Origin: Bacteroidetes bacterium GWF2_41_31
GTDB lineage: Bacteria > Bacteroidota > Bacteroidia > Bacteroidales > F082
DNA length: 64,000 nucleotides
Assembly: GCA_001769215.1 (NCBI GenBank)
Contig: MEOL01000029.1
Span: forward strand, 34,233-98,232
Reading direction: 5' to 3'
Shown piece after piece: positions 18,879 through 27,563 of the stretch. Every line of letters begins with the position of its first letter. The stretch's first letter is position 1. The notes below the pieces were generated by a model. That model did no database searches, had not been told where the DNA came from, and worked only from the letters and a program-made list of their open reading frames with translations. A program made the position numbers and the translations under genes.

Positions 18879-19490
18879 TTACATTTCGATGGCTTTTTGT
18901 TTCATCTCGTAGTACAAGGTGTTGTAAGGATTTCGTTTAATGAGAATATCCAGCATGCCTATGGCTTTTAATCCTCTTCCTTTTTCAAGAAACCGTTGCG
19001 CTTTTTTCAAATAGTATTCATCGTCATTGCATGGGAAACCCGGATTTTCGGCCAGGCAAACCAACAAGGCGGCTTCCTCATCCGTTTTAGTTCCTTTGAT
19101 GCGAAACTGAATGGGAATTTCCATTTTTGTATATTTCGAATCAGTGCAATGGTTCCATTGCTTTTCAGTAGCGACAAAAAAATTACTTACCATTTCATCA
19201 ATCCCATAGCCTAACGGATTCTTGACCCTGACATCGCTTATTGTTCCATCGCAATCTACCACTACCGAAACGAGAACGATCCCAACAACGCAGCTGTTCC
19301 GGGCCATTTCGGGATAGGTTACCTGTTTGATAAACTCCTTTTCAAAACTATAATAACCACCTTTGAACCGATAGTTGAGCAAGCTGATCAGGTTGTTTTT
19401 GCGACTTTGAGAAATGGAAGTTGTATCCTGTGCAAGGCTTAAAACCGGATGAATTATCAGCAAAGCAAGAATCAATGCAATTATTTTCAT
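18879..19490 (-). CDS. Secreted TonB C-terminal-domain-like protein
   Basis: 203 residues with signal peptide (ALILALLIIHPVLSLAQ). Residues 50-135 resemble the TonB C-terminal fold: YPEMARNSCVVGIVLVSVVVDCDGTISDVRV, where YPE-A-x-G/V-V-x-V is typical of energy-transducer domains. A cysteine-bearing TPR-like tail (AQRFLEKGRGLKAIGML) follows. It lacks an N-terminal TM plus Pro-rich spacer, so it is unlikely to be a conventional TonB; it may be a periplasmic partner. Role unknown. Confidence 0.65.
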   Translation of the reverse strand: MKIIALILALLIIHPVLSLAQDTTSISQSRKNNLISLLNYRFKGGYYSFEKEFIKQVTYPEMARNSCVVGIVLVSVVVDCDGTISDVRVKNPLGYGIDEMVSNFFVATEKQWNHCTDSKYTKMEIPIQFRIKGTKTDEEAALLVCLAENPGFPCNDDEYYLKKAQRFLEKGRGLKAIGMLDILIKRNPYNTLYYEMKQKAIEM

Positions 19491-19555
19491 AACAGAATAT
19501 TTTCCGTAAAATTAATCAATTTGGCTTGTTTCACAATTTGTAAAGGAAATATCCC

Positions 19556-19888
19556 TTATTTTACTGAATCTAATAATTGACTTATCTCAGTTAAGAGTGT
19601 TTTTGTCTTTTTTAATGTGGAAATTACCTCCAGCTTTTCCAATGATTGGTCATTTTTTCTCCTTTCAAGGTATTCCCTGGCACCGGCTATGGTCATCCCT
19701 TTTTCTTTGAGCAGATGAAAAACCAATTGAGCCTGTACGATGTTCTTTTGAGAGTAATAACGTGTTCCTTTGTCGTTTTTCTTAGGTTTAAGAAAGCTGA
19801 ATTCTTGTTCCCAATACCGGAGTTGCGAGGGTGTAATACTTAAGATATCAGCCACCTCTCCTATCTTGTAGAACAGTTTTTCGGCCAT
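19556..19888 (-). CDS. MerR-family transcriptional regulator
   Basis: 110 residues. The N-terminal winged helix-turn-helix is clear: YKIGEVADILSITPSQLRYWEQEF, then KGTRYYSQKNI. It ends in a helix that probably dimerises (ISTLKKTKTLLTEISQLL). There is no effector-binding domain. In many Bacteroidota this short MerR gene sits next to an M23 peptidase, as here with a 6-base gap. Target genes cannot be read from the sequence. Confidence 0.85.
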   Translation of the reverse strand: MAEKLFYKIGEVADILSITPSQLRYWEQEFSFLKPKKNDKGTRYYSQKNIVQAQLVFHLLKEKGMTIAGAREYLERRKNDQSLEKLEVISTLKKTKTLLTEISQLLDSVK

Positions 19889-19894
19889 TTGTTT

Positions 19895-20866
19895 TTAGTC
19901 AAGAGTTTGATTCGAATAAGTAGATTGTTCGAGGACCAATCCAAATTCGTCGGGCGACAAATCGTTGAAGAAATAATAAATAGGGTTTACTGTGTGGCCA
20001 TTTTTTTTCACTTCATAGTGCAAATGCGGAGCGGTTGATTTACCTGTGTTTCCAACACTACCAATTATTTGCCCGCGTTTTACTTCTTCTCCAATTTTAA
20101 CTTTAATGTCTTGAATGTGTGCATAAAATGTCTGGTATCCAAAGCCGTGATCGATGGTAATGGTATTTCCATATCCCCTGGAAGCTTTACTCGTCCGGAT
20201 AACTTTGCCTGAACCACTCGAATAAATAGGAGTTCCACGGGGTGCACTAAAATCAACACCTGCGTGAAACTTGTTTATTTTATATATGGGATCAATCCGA
20301 TATCCGTAGAATGAAGAGAGCCGTTTAAGATTTGCATTGCTAACTGGCTGAATAGCCGGAATACTGGCCAACATGATTTCTTTGTTCCGGGCCATTTCGA
20401 ATACTTCATCAAACGATTTCGATTGCACATACATCTGGCTGGCCAGGACATCAAGTTTTTTGGCGGTGTTTATTAAAAGCTCTGAATTTGAATAACCTTC
20501 CAGCTGATCATACCTGTCGACGCCACCATAACCGGCTTGTCGAATCGTTTTGGGAATTGGCTCGGCTTCAAAAATAACCCTGTAAATATTGTCGTCCCGG
20601 TCACTCATTTCTTTCATCAACACGTGGAGCTTATCCAGTCGGTCGTTCATGATGCTGTATTGAAGCTTTACCTGCTCAAGTTCAGCTTTTTGCATCCGTT
20701 CTCGAGGGGTTTGTGTAAAAGTATAGGCCAAAATGGTCAAGCCTACCGAGAAAGCCAATGCTGTTATTAAAAAGAGAAATGTATTAGCGATTTTTTGACC
20801 GCTTGACTTCCTAACTTCTTCGTAAGCAAGCGATTTCGAGTTGAATATATATTTTGTTTTGGCCAT
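19895..20866 (-). CDS. M23-family metallopeptidase (cell-wall endopeptidase)
   Basis: About 323 residues from MAKTKYIFNSKSL. A single TM near residues 30-50 anchors it in the inner membrane. A periplasmic coiled coil (residues 55-95) follows, and a lysostaphin-type catalytic domain covers residues 190-300. Zinc ligands are visible: FHAGVDFSAPRG (H-x3-D) and the HLHYEV motif. Likely trims peptidoglycan crosslinks during growth or division. Divergent from alaS. Confidence 0.9.
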   Translation of the reverse strand: MAKTKYIFNSKSLAYEEVRKSSGQKIANTFLFLITALAFSVGLTILAYTFTQTPRERMQKAELEQVKLQYSIMNDRLDKLHVLMKEMSDRDDNIYRVIFEAEPIPKTIRQAGYGGVDRYDQLEGYSNSELLINTAKKLDVLASQMYVQSKSFDEVFEMARNKEIMLASIPAIQPVSNANLKRLSSFYGYRIDPIYKINKFHAGVDFSAPRGTPIYSSGSGKVIRTSKASRGYGNTITIDHGFGYQTFYAHIQDIKVKIGEEVKRGQIIGSVGNTGKSTAPHLHYEVKKNGHTVNPIYYFFNDLSPDEFGLVLEQSTYSNQTLD

Positions 20867-20905
20867 AGACGAAATTAACACTGGGGCAAAATTAATAAAT
20901 TAGGC

Positions 20906-20913
20906 TACATTTG
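20906..20913 (+). promoter_or_regulatory. -7 box of alaS promoter
   Basis: TACATTTG matches TAnnTTTG exactly, about 50 bases ahead of the alaS ATG. No good -33 TTTG is present at the expected spacing. Confidence 0.4.
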
Positions 20914-20962
20914 CATCTTAAAAATTCGTAAATATAAACAAATAATTGTTAACTAAAATTCT

Positions 20963-23593
20963 ATGAAATCCGTAGAAATTCGTAATGCGTTCCTCGATTT
21001 TTTCAAGCAGAAGCAGCACCAGCTGGTGTCTTCTGCTCCCATGGTTGTAAAAAACGACCCAACCCTCATGTTCACCAATGCCGGCATGAACCAGTTTAAG
21101 GATGTGTTTTTGGGTAATTCACCGGCAACTTACGCACGGGTGGCTAATACTCAAAAGTGTTTACGTGTGAGTGGAAAACATAACGACCTCGAAGAAGTAG
21201 GTCACGACACCTATCACCATACCATGTTCGAGATGCTCGGTAATTGGTCGTTCGGAGGAGTCCAAGGTTCTTATTTTAAAAAAGAGGCCATCGATTGGGC
21301 GTGGGAATTGCTGACTGAGGTACTTAAAATTGATAAAGAGAATCTATACATTACTGTTTTCGAGGGAGATCAAGCAGATGGCTTGCCCATGGATCAGGAA
21401 GCCTATGATTTTTGGGCCAAAACAGTTCCTCCGGCTCATATTCTATTGGGTTCGAAAAAAGATAACTTTTGGGAAATGGGCGACACAGGCCCGTGCGGGC
21501 CCTGTTCGGAAATTCATGTCGATATTCGTTCAAAAGAAGAAAAAGCCAAAATCAGCGGGAAAGATTTAGTTAATCAGGATCATCCCGAAGTGATTGAAAT
21601 ATGGAACCTGGTGTTCATTGAGTTTAACAGACTTTCTTCCGGGAAATTAGAACCTCTGGCTGCCAAGCATGTGGACACAGGGATGGGCTTTGAACGTCTT
21701 TCGATGGTAATCCAGGGTGTACGCTCAAACTATGATACAGACGTGTTTGCTCCTTTAATTAGCGAAGTGGCCAGAATGGCTGGAACAACCTATCATTCAG
21801 ATAAAAATAAGGATATTGCCATGCGTGTAATTTCCGATCACATCAGGGCGGTTTCGTTTGCTGTGGCCGACGGTCAACTTCCATCAAATACCGGGGCCGG
21901 TTATGTCATTCGCCGGATCTTGCGCAGAGCGGTTCGATACGGTTTTACTTTTCTGGGTTTCGAGGAACCGTTTATGTTTCAACTTGTCCCCATTTTAGCC
22001 AGCCAAATGGGCGCAGTTTTTCCCGAATTGGCCTCCCAGAAAGAATTTATTATTCAGGTAATTAAGGAAGAAGAACAGGCTTTTTTGCGAACGCTTGCCC
22101 AAGGAATCAAAAAGTTTGATCAGTATATACTACAATTAAACGATCAAAAAATAATTAACGGGGCTTTTGCTTTCGAGTTGTTCGACACCTTTGGGTTTCC
22201 CATCGATTTAACTCAGTTAATCGCCCGTGAGAAAGGCTATTCTGTTGATATGGATGGATTTAATAGGGGATTAGACGAGCAAAAACAACGTTCGAGAAGT
22301 GCAGCCTCCGTTGAAACAGGCGATTGGATAGAATTACCAGGAACCAGTGTTTCGGAAGGCTTTGTGGGATATCACCAGCTCGTTGCAGAGGTTCGTATCA
22401 TTAAATACCGTAAAGTAATTGCTAAAAAGAAGACCAACTTTGAGGTGGTGCTTACCCGAACTCCATTTTATGCTGAATCAGGAGGGCAAGTGGGCGATAT
22501 CGGTCTTTTGGTTTCTAAGTCCGAAACGCTTGAAGTAGTTGATACAAAAAAAGAGAACAACCTCATCGTTCATTATTTAAACAACCTGCCGAAAAATCCT
22601 GAAGCTGTTTTCGAGGCGATTGTAAATGCCGAAAACAGGCAGCTTACTGCCAATAACCACACGGCCACACACCTGATGCATGCAGCGTTGAGGCAAGTCC
22701 TTGGGATGCATGTTGAACAAAAGGGATCGTTGGTTGATGCCGAAAGAATCAGGTTCGACTTTTCTCATTTTTCAAAGATGACTCCAGACGAGATCAGGCA
22801 GGTTGAACTGATTGTAAATAAAAAGATACGCGAAAATGTTTCAGGGGAAACAAAAGAAAACGTCCCTATCAAAAATGCGCTCGAAATGGGGGCAATGGCC
22901 TTGTTTGGAGAAAAGTATGGAGAGGCAGTTCGTGTGGTGACCTTTGATCCCCGGTTTTCGGTTGAATTATGTGGAGGAACTCATACTTCCGCAACTGGAA
23001 ATATTGGATTGTTTAAGATCGTTTCTGAAAGTGGCATAGCGGCCGGGGTGCGTCGCATAGAGGCATTATCGGGGTCACAGGCTGAAAAATATATTCAGGA
23101 TCAACTTGATACACTTCATCTAATCAGTAATCAGTTTAAAAATCAATCGAATACACTACTCGCAGTAGTACAGGCATTGGAGAAGAATGCCCTTCTTCAA
23201 AAAGAAATTGAATCACTGCAAAGGGAAAAAGCAAATCAACTGGCGGGTCAACTTTTTGACAAGGGCATTGAATTAGCGCAAATGCGATTTGTTTCGGGTA
23301 GATTTACTATGGATGTAAACCAGGCCAAGCTATTGGCGCAGAAACTACGAACCTTGGATACGAATGTGGTTGTGGTGATTGGTGCTGTACACGAAAACAA
23401 GGTGAATCTGGTGATCGCAGCTTCAGATGAACTCGTAGCGACTAAACAGTTTGATGCCGCCGCAGCCATCAGGCAGGTAGCACTTTATATACAAGGAAGC
23501 GGTGGTGGTCAGCCACACATGGCTACTGCCGGAGGTAAAGAGGCGGAAGGCATCGATTCAGCTATTGCCGGTGTGAAAAGCCTGCTGGTTTAG
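20963..23593 (+). CDS. alaS: Alanine--tRNA ligase
   Basis: Charges tRNA-Ala and hydrolyses mischarged tRNA. 876 residues, full length. The class II catalytic core (1-240) includes TNAGMNQFKDVFLG and GDTGPCGPCSEIH. A tRNA-recognition domain follows to about 450. The editing domain has the zinc ligands HTATHLMH and CGGTHTSATG. The C-terminal domain ends in a Gly-rich GSGGGQPHMATAGGK segment. Monocistronic by context. Confidence 0.97.
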   Translation: MKSVEIRNAFLDFFKQKQHQLVSSAPMVVKNDPTLMFTNAGMNQFKDVFLGNSPATYARVANTQKCLRVSGKHNDLEEVGHDTYHHTMFEMLGNWSFGGVQGSYFKKEAIDWAWELLTEVLKIDKENLYITVFEGDQADGLPMDQEAYDFWAKTVPPAHILLGSKKDNFWEMGDTGPCGPCSEIHVDIRSKEEKAKISGKDLVNQDHPEVIEIWNLVFIEFNRLSSGKLEPLAAKHVDTGMGFERLSMVIQGVRSNYDTDVFAPLISEVARMAGTTYHSDKNKDIAMRVISDHIRAVSFAVADGQLPSNTGAGYVIRRILRRAVRYGFTFLGFEEPFMFQLVPILASQMGAVFPELASQKEFIIQVIKEEEQAFLRTLAQGIKKFDQYILQLNDQKIINGAFAFELFDTFGFPIDLTQLIAREKGYSVDMDGFNRGLDEQKQRSRSAASVETGDWIELPGTSVSEGFVGYHQLVAEVRIIKYRKVIAKKKTNFEVVLTRTPFYAESGGQVGDIGLLVSKSETLEVVDTKKENNLIVHYLNNLPKNPEAVFEAIVNAENRQLTANNHTATHLMHAALRQVLGMHVEQKGSLVDAERIRFDFSHFSKMTPDEIRQVELIVNKKIRENVSGETKENVPIKNALEMGAMALFGEKYGEAVRVVTFDPRFSVELCGGTHTSATGNIGLFKIVSESGIAAGVRRIEALSGSQAEKYIQDQLDTLHLISNQFKNQSNTLLAVVQALEKNALLQKEIESLQREKANQLAGQLFDKGIELAQMRFVSGRFTMDVNQAKLLAQKLRTLDTNVVVVIGAVHENKVNLVIAASDELVATKQFDAAAAIRQVALYIQGSGGGQPHMATAGGKEAEGIDSAIAGVKSLLV

Positions 23594-23883
23594 CTTGTCG
23601 GTTTAGGTTAGTGTTTTTGGGTTGATAGTTGATTAAGAAGTTAATTGGCCACTATTTTTCAAGTTAAAAATCCCTTAGTTCTTTCACAAGGTCAGTTTCA
23701 AAATAATAGCCAGGTAATTCAACTTATTTATTTTGTTTAATTTCAGCGAAATAGATTAAATTTGTCGATTGATTTAGCCTGTTAATAACATTTTTAATAA
23801 AAAAATGAACCTCTAACGCTGTCCGGCTGAAAATTTATAAATTTACCCGGTTGGCTTAGTTTGATGATAAACCAAAATATTTC
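23594..23883 (+). promoter_or_regulatory. 290-base intergenic region with a promoter
   Basis: No gene is apparent between alaS and the TPR gene. TTTG at 23732-23735 and TAAATTTG at 23757-23764 are 21 bases apart and fit the Bacteroidota promoter. Transcription from there gives a leader of about 110 bases, unusually long here. No clear fold or riboswitch was recognised in it. Confidence 0.5.
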
Positions 23884-25098
23884 ATGTTTAAAGAACAAAT
23901 TATAAGCTTTAAGTTTTTTCTATTGGTAGGCATGTTCTGCTTCAGTGGCTACCAGGCCAGCTCACAAACAGACCTGGGTAAGCAAGTAGATGTAGAACTG
24001 GTAAACTTTAGCTCATTAAGTCCGGTACAATCTGAACTGAACCAGCTAACCGGCTGGTCGAAGCAAGACAATGGGCGCTGGCTTTCAGCTGCTAACAGGG
24101 TTCCTTTTACCGATGAACGTACCAACAAAGGCACTGGCTCGGAACGTAAATTAGGACAAGACAATATCATTGCTCTTCAAATCCGAAAGGTAATGATTGG
24201 TAACGAACAATACAATGTTCTGATAAAAAAATACCACGACGGTGATTATGAGTTTCCTGTGTTGGGAGAAGGGTGGAGAGGATATAAATCCCTTGATTTT
24301 TACGTGTTTAAAAGCAAGAAGCTTGAAGACTTGCTTCCAGTCGAAATTCCCTTCAACAAGGCTTATGCAGTTGATTTAAACTTGTATACGCGCGGAACAG
24401 TTAAAAACTTTGAACAAAAGATTGAGGATGATGAAATAATAAAGGCCATTCAAAGCGTTGAGCGTGGTGAAACAGTGAACGACTGGAACTTGGTGTTCGC
24501 TGTTTTTCCAATTAAAAATGGTGAAGAAGAAGTAGTCAGGTTTAAATTGATCAGATCGTTTCGTAAAAAATATTTAGTCAGCTATTATGCAGCTCCTGAA
24601 AACTGGGTAAAGAACTTTGACATGACATTTTATGAAACAAAATTATTCCGGTTTAAATCATTAATTCGTGATGCCCAGGAGTTTGTCCTCCCGGTTACCA
24701 ATCCGGATAATCCCTTAACGGAAAATGATGCCTATACCAATAATTTTAACTGGGGAATCCTTAAATATCAAATGGGTGATTTTCCGGCTGCCATTGAGTT
24801 TTTTGATACTGCATTGGAAGAAAATCCTGATACTCCCGATTTCCTGATTTACTCCTTCCGCGGTAACGCGCGCAGCAAAATGCGCCTCTATGATGATGCC
24901 ATTGATGATTTTGACAAGGCACTCGATTTTCAACCTGATGATGTGATGGATTACTCCAATTGGGTGAAAAATTATTTCAACAGGGGTGTAGCAAAATACT
25001 ATATGCAAGACATGGCCGGCGCTTGCAAAGACTGGAATAAAGCCCTGGAGTTTGGCTTTGGCCCGGCACACGATTACTTGTTGAACTATTGCCAATAA
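23884..25098 (+). CDS. Secreted TPR-repeat protein
   Basis: 404 residues. A signal peptide (residues 1-28, ending ASSQ) is followed by a domain of about 250 residues I do not recognise. Three TPR units then run from about 290 to the end: FNWGILKYQMGDFPAAIEFF, SFRGNARSKMRLYDDAIDDF and FNRGVAKYYMQDMAGACKDW. It lies 22 bases before a SPOR-domain outer-membrane protein gene, so the two are probably co-transcribed and may act together in the envelope. Function unknown. Confidence 0.75.
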   Translation: MFKEQIISFKFFLLVGMFCFSGYQASSQTDLGKQVDVELVNFSSLSPVQSELNQLTGWSKQDNGRWLSAANRVPFTDERTNKGTGSERKLGQDNIIALQIRKVMIGNEQYNVLIKKYHDGDYEFPVLGEGWRGYKSLDFYVFKSKKLEDLLPVEIPFNKAYAVDLNLYTRGTVKNFEQKIEDDEIIKAIQSVERGETVNDWNLVFAVFPIKNGEEEVVRFKLIRSFRKKYLVSYYAAPENWVKNFDMTFYETKLFRFKSLIRDAQEFVLPVTNPDNPLTENDAYTNNFNWGILKYQMGDFPAAIEFFDTALEENPDTPDFLIYSFRGNARSKMRLYDDAIDDFDKALDFQPDDVMDYSNWVKNYFNRGVAKYYMQDMAGACKDWNKALEFGFGPAHDYLLNYCQ

Positions 25099-25120
25099 TA
25101 TTTTAGCCTATAATTAGACT

Positions 25121-26290
25121 ATGCCCAGATCGTACCTCTTTATTTCGCTAGCAATTCTATTGATGCTGTCAAAAGGAGTGTCCGGACAATCACCAACTTT
25201 TTCTACAAAGGACAACTTGTCGCACGAATGGCAATTTAATTATCATATTGGCTTTACCCAGTATTATGGTGATGCAAGTAACAATGGTTATTTTAAAAAA
25301 ATGTCGGGTGAAAGCGCGTTTGGAACTGGAATAATGGCAAGGAAGTTTTTGACGCCAACTTTCGCCCTGGGAGCAGGTTTTTACTATTCATCGATTAAGA
25401 GCCACAAGCAAAAAGCTGCAACAGGAGCCGTAGTTGATTTTGAATTGTCGGGTAAATACTACGACGGCAGTGTGCACTTGTATGTTGATTTGAACAACCT
25501 TTTCTGGGAAGAGGCTCCCCGCAAAGTAAGCTTTTACTCCACCATTGGTTTGGGTTATTCAGGGTGGAACAATCAATTGACAGATCATTTGTCTGGTCTG
25601 GTAATCAATAGTGGAGATGCCGTTAACGGAACCGCCACCAAAAAATCAGGAGTCGTAGTTCCTATTGGTCTTGGTGTGAATTATTTGTTGGGAAATAACT
25701 GGGCGCTTAACTTTGAAGGAAACCTGCATACAGTTCTTAGTGATGATGTGGATATGTGGGCCGATGGATTTAAATATGATCAGCCATTTTATACGCAAAT
25801 AGGCATTTCATATTATTTTGATTCCAAAGAAAAGCAAAAAACGCCTAAAACGAGGGGAGAGAGGCCCCGTATGAACAATGCGGCGATCCAAAATCAGAAG
25901 AACATGGATCAAATTCCATTATATGATTATCGAAAGCAACCTGTAAAGCCGGTAGTTAAAAAGGTAAAACCAACTGCTCCGGAGGTTATTGACCAAGCGC
26001 AGGTTTCACCTTCAGGCAATCTAAAAGGGATGGTTTATCGTGTGCAGATTTTAGCAAAAAATCAATCGATGCGATCGGTGGATGGACTGAAAAGGCAGTT
26101 TGGCCTATCTGGCGAAATATTCGAAAATTTTCAGGATGGGGTTTACCGGTACTCTGTTGGTAGTTTCTCAAATTACCAACAGGCGCTTATCTACAGTCAG
26201 GAGCTAAAACAACGGGGGATTGCTGATGCTTTTGTCGTTGTTTATCAGGATAATAAACGTATCAAGCTTACCGATAATTTAAAAAAATAA
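25121..26290 (+). CDS. Outer-membrane barrel with C-terminal SPOR domain
   Basis: 389 residues: signal peptide (1-23), a beta-barrel-like region (30-240, ending in the strand FYTQIGISYYFD), a basic Pro/Lys-rich linker (245-290, with KPVVKKVKPTAP), and a C-terminal SPOR-type domain (about 303-389; GMVYRVQILAKN and GVYRYSVGSFSNYQQAL). SPOR domains bind denuded peptidoglycan, so this protein probably ties the outer membrane to the wall at division sites. Barrel-plus-SPOR is a less usual domain pairing. Confidence 0.75.
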   Translation: MPRSYLFISLAILLMLSKGVSGQSPTFSTKDNLSHEWQFNYHIGFTQYYGDASNNGYFKKMSGESAFGTGIMARKFLTPTFALGAGFYYSSIKSHKQKAATGAVVDFELSGKYYDGSVHLYVDLNNLFWEEAPRKVSFYSTIGLGYSGWNNQLTDHLSGLVINSGDAVNGTATKKSGVVVPIGLGVNYLLGNNWALNFEGNLHTVLSDDVDMWADGFKYDQPFYTQIGISYYFDSKEKQKTPKTRGERPRMNNAAIQNQKNMDQIPLYDYRKQPVKPVVKKVKPTAPEVIDQAQVSPSGNLKGMVYRVQILAKNQSMRSVDGLKRQFGLSGEIFENFQDGVYRYSVGSFSNYQQALIYSQELKQRGIADAFVVVYQDNKRIKLTDNLKK

Positions 26291-26346
26291 TTTTAATAGG
26301 TATCCGATAAAAAACCACAATCCTGTCAAATCAGGGATTGTTATAA

Positions 26347-27387
26347 ATGAATCCTATGGAAGAAATTATCATACAACACATCGCCCTGCATAAGGTTGGA
26401 AATACTACTAACAAAGATAGCATTCGGTTTTCAAAGGATGAGCTTGATCTGGAAGATGATATCCGAGCCTTGTTGAAGCATTATTTTTTGTCGCCTTTCA
26501 AAACAGAATCGCGATACCATTTTTCTCACGAATCTGACCTGAACCTCAACGAGGTATTTTTCTACGCGAAGCAGGTTTTTGAGGATTCAGATACCTTTTT
26601 CAATAACAGCATTAGCCTGGCGAAGCATTTGCACGTTCAATCGACACATCCTAAAATAAAATTCGGCGAGTTTTATGTAGTGCTATTCGATAACTGTGTT
26701 GTTGAAGGAAGGAAGACAAAGGCTTTGGGCTTGTTTAAATCCGAATCGCGTGAAACTTATCTGAAAGTAGTTACTACCAAGGATAGCTACAACATCAACA
26801 GCGATGAGGGCATCAACATTAATAAACTCGATAAAGGTTGTTTGATTTATAATTTAGAGGAAGAAAACGGCTTTATCGTGGAAGCAGTGGATAACCTGAA
26901 TAAGACTGAGACACATTTTTGGTTTGATGAGTTTCTTCACCTGGTTGAACGCAAAGATGCCTATTACCAGACAGATAATGCCCTGGCAATGACCAAAAAA
27001 TTTGTGACCTCCTATCTGCCACACCGTTTTGACATGGATCGTACCGATGAAGCGGAAATTCTCAACAATTCTGCCCGATATTTCCGCGAACACGATACCT
27101 TTGACCTGGATACTTTCTCCAATGAAGTACTCGATCATCCCGATTTGGCCAACACTTTTAAAAGCTATAAATCAGAATACGAGCAGGAATATAAAATTCA
27201 AATCGACGATCGTTTCGATATCAGCGATAGGGCGACCAAAAGACAGGCAAAAAATTTTAAAAGTGTACTCAAACTCGATAAAAATTTTAGTCTTTACATT
27301 CATGGCGACAGGCGTTATATTGAAAAAGGCCGCGATGAAGAAAAGAAAATGAATTTCTATAAACTATATTTTAACGAAGAAAATTAG
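26347..27387 (+). CDS. Nucleoid-associated protein (NdpA/YejK-like)
   Basis: 346 residues with no signal peptide and high charge. N-terminal IIIQHIALHKVGN and the central FGEFYVVLFDN resemble the NA37/YejK nucleoid-associated family, which binds DNA and is common as a single gene in Bacteroidota. An ATG three codons later (26356) is an alternative start. It stands alone between the SPOR gene and the sensor kinase. Confidence 0.75.
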   Translation: MNPMEEIIIQHIALHKVGNTTNKDSIRFSKDELDLEDDIRALLKHYFLSPFKTESRYHFSHESDLNLNEVFFYAKQVFEDSDTFFNNSISLAKHLHVQSTHPKIKFGEFYVVLFDNCVVEGRKTKALGLFKSESRETYLKVVTTKDSYNINSDEGININKLDKGCLIYNLEEENGFIVEAVDNLNKTETHFWFDEFLHLVERKDAYYQTDNALAMTKKFVTSYLPHRFDMDRTDEAEILNNSARYFREHDTFDLDTFSNEVLDHPDLANTFKSYKSEYEQEYKIQIDDRFDISDRATKRQAKNFKSVLKLDKNFSLYIHGDRRYIEKGRDEEKKMNFYKLYFNEEN

Positions 27388-27563
27388 TCGTCAAGAAACC
27401 GGGCAACCATTTTGTTCTCTCATTTAAATGATCCAAATCTTATACATGCCGGGGTATTATTTTTTTGGTATTTAGCCTATTTAATTAACCATCAGATTGT
27501 TAAAGCGCCAGTTATTTATTGTAAATTAGCCTTTTTTTTACCTGTCGAACGTTATTCCTCTAA

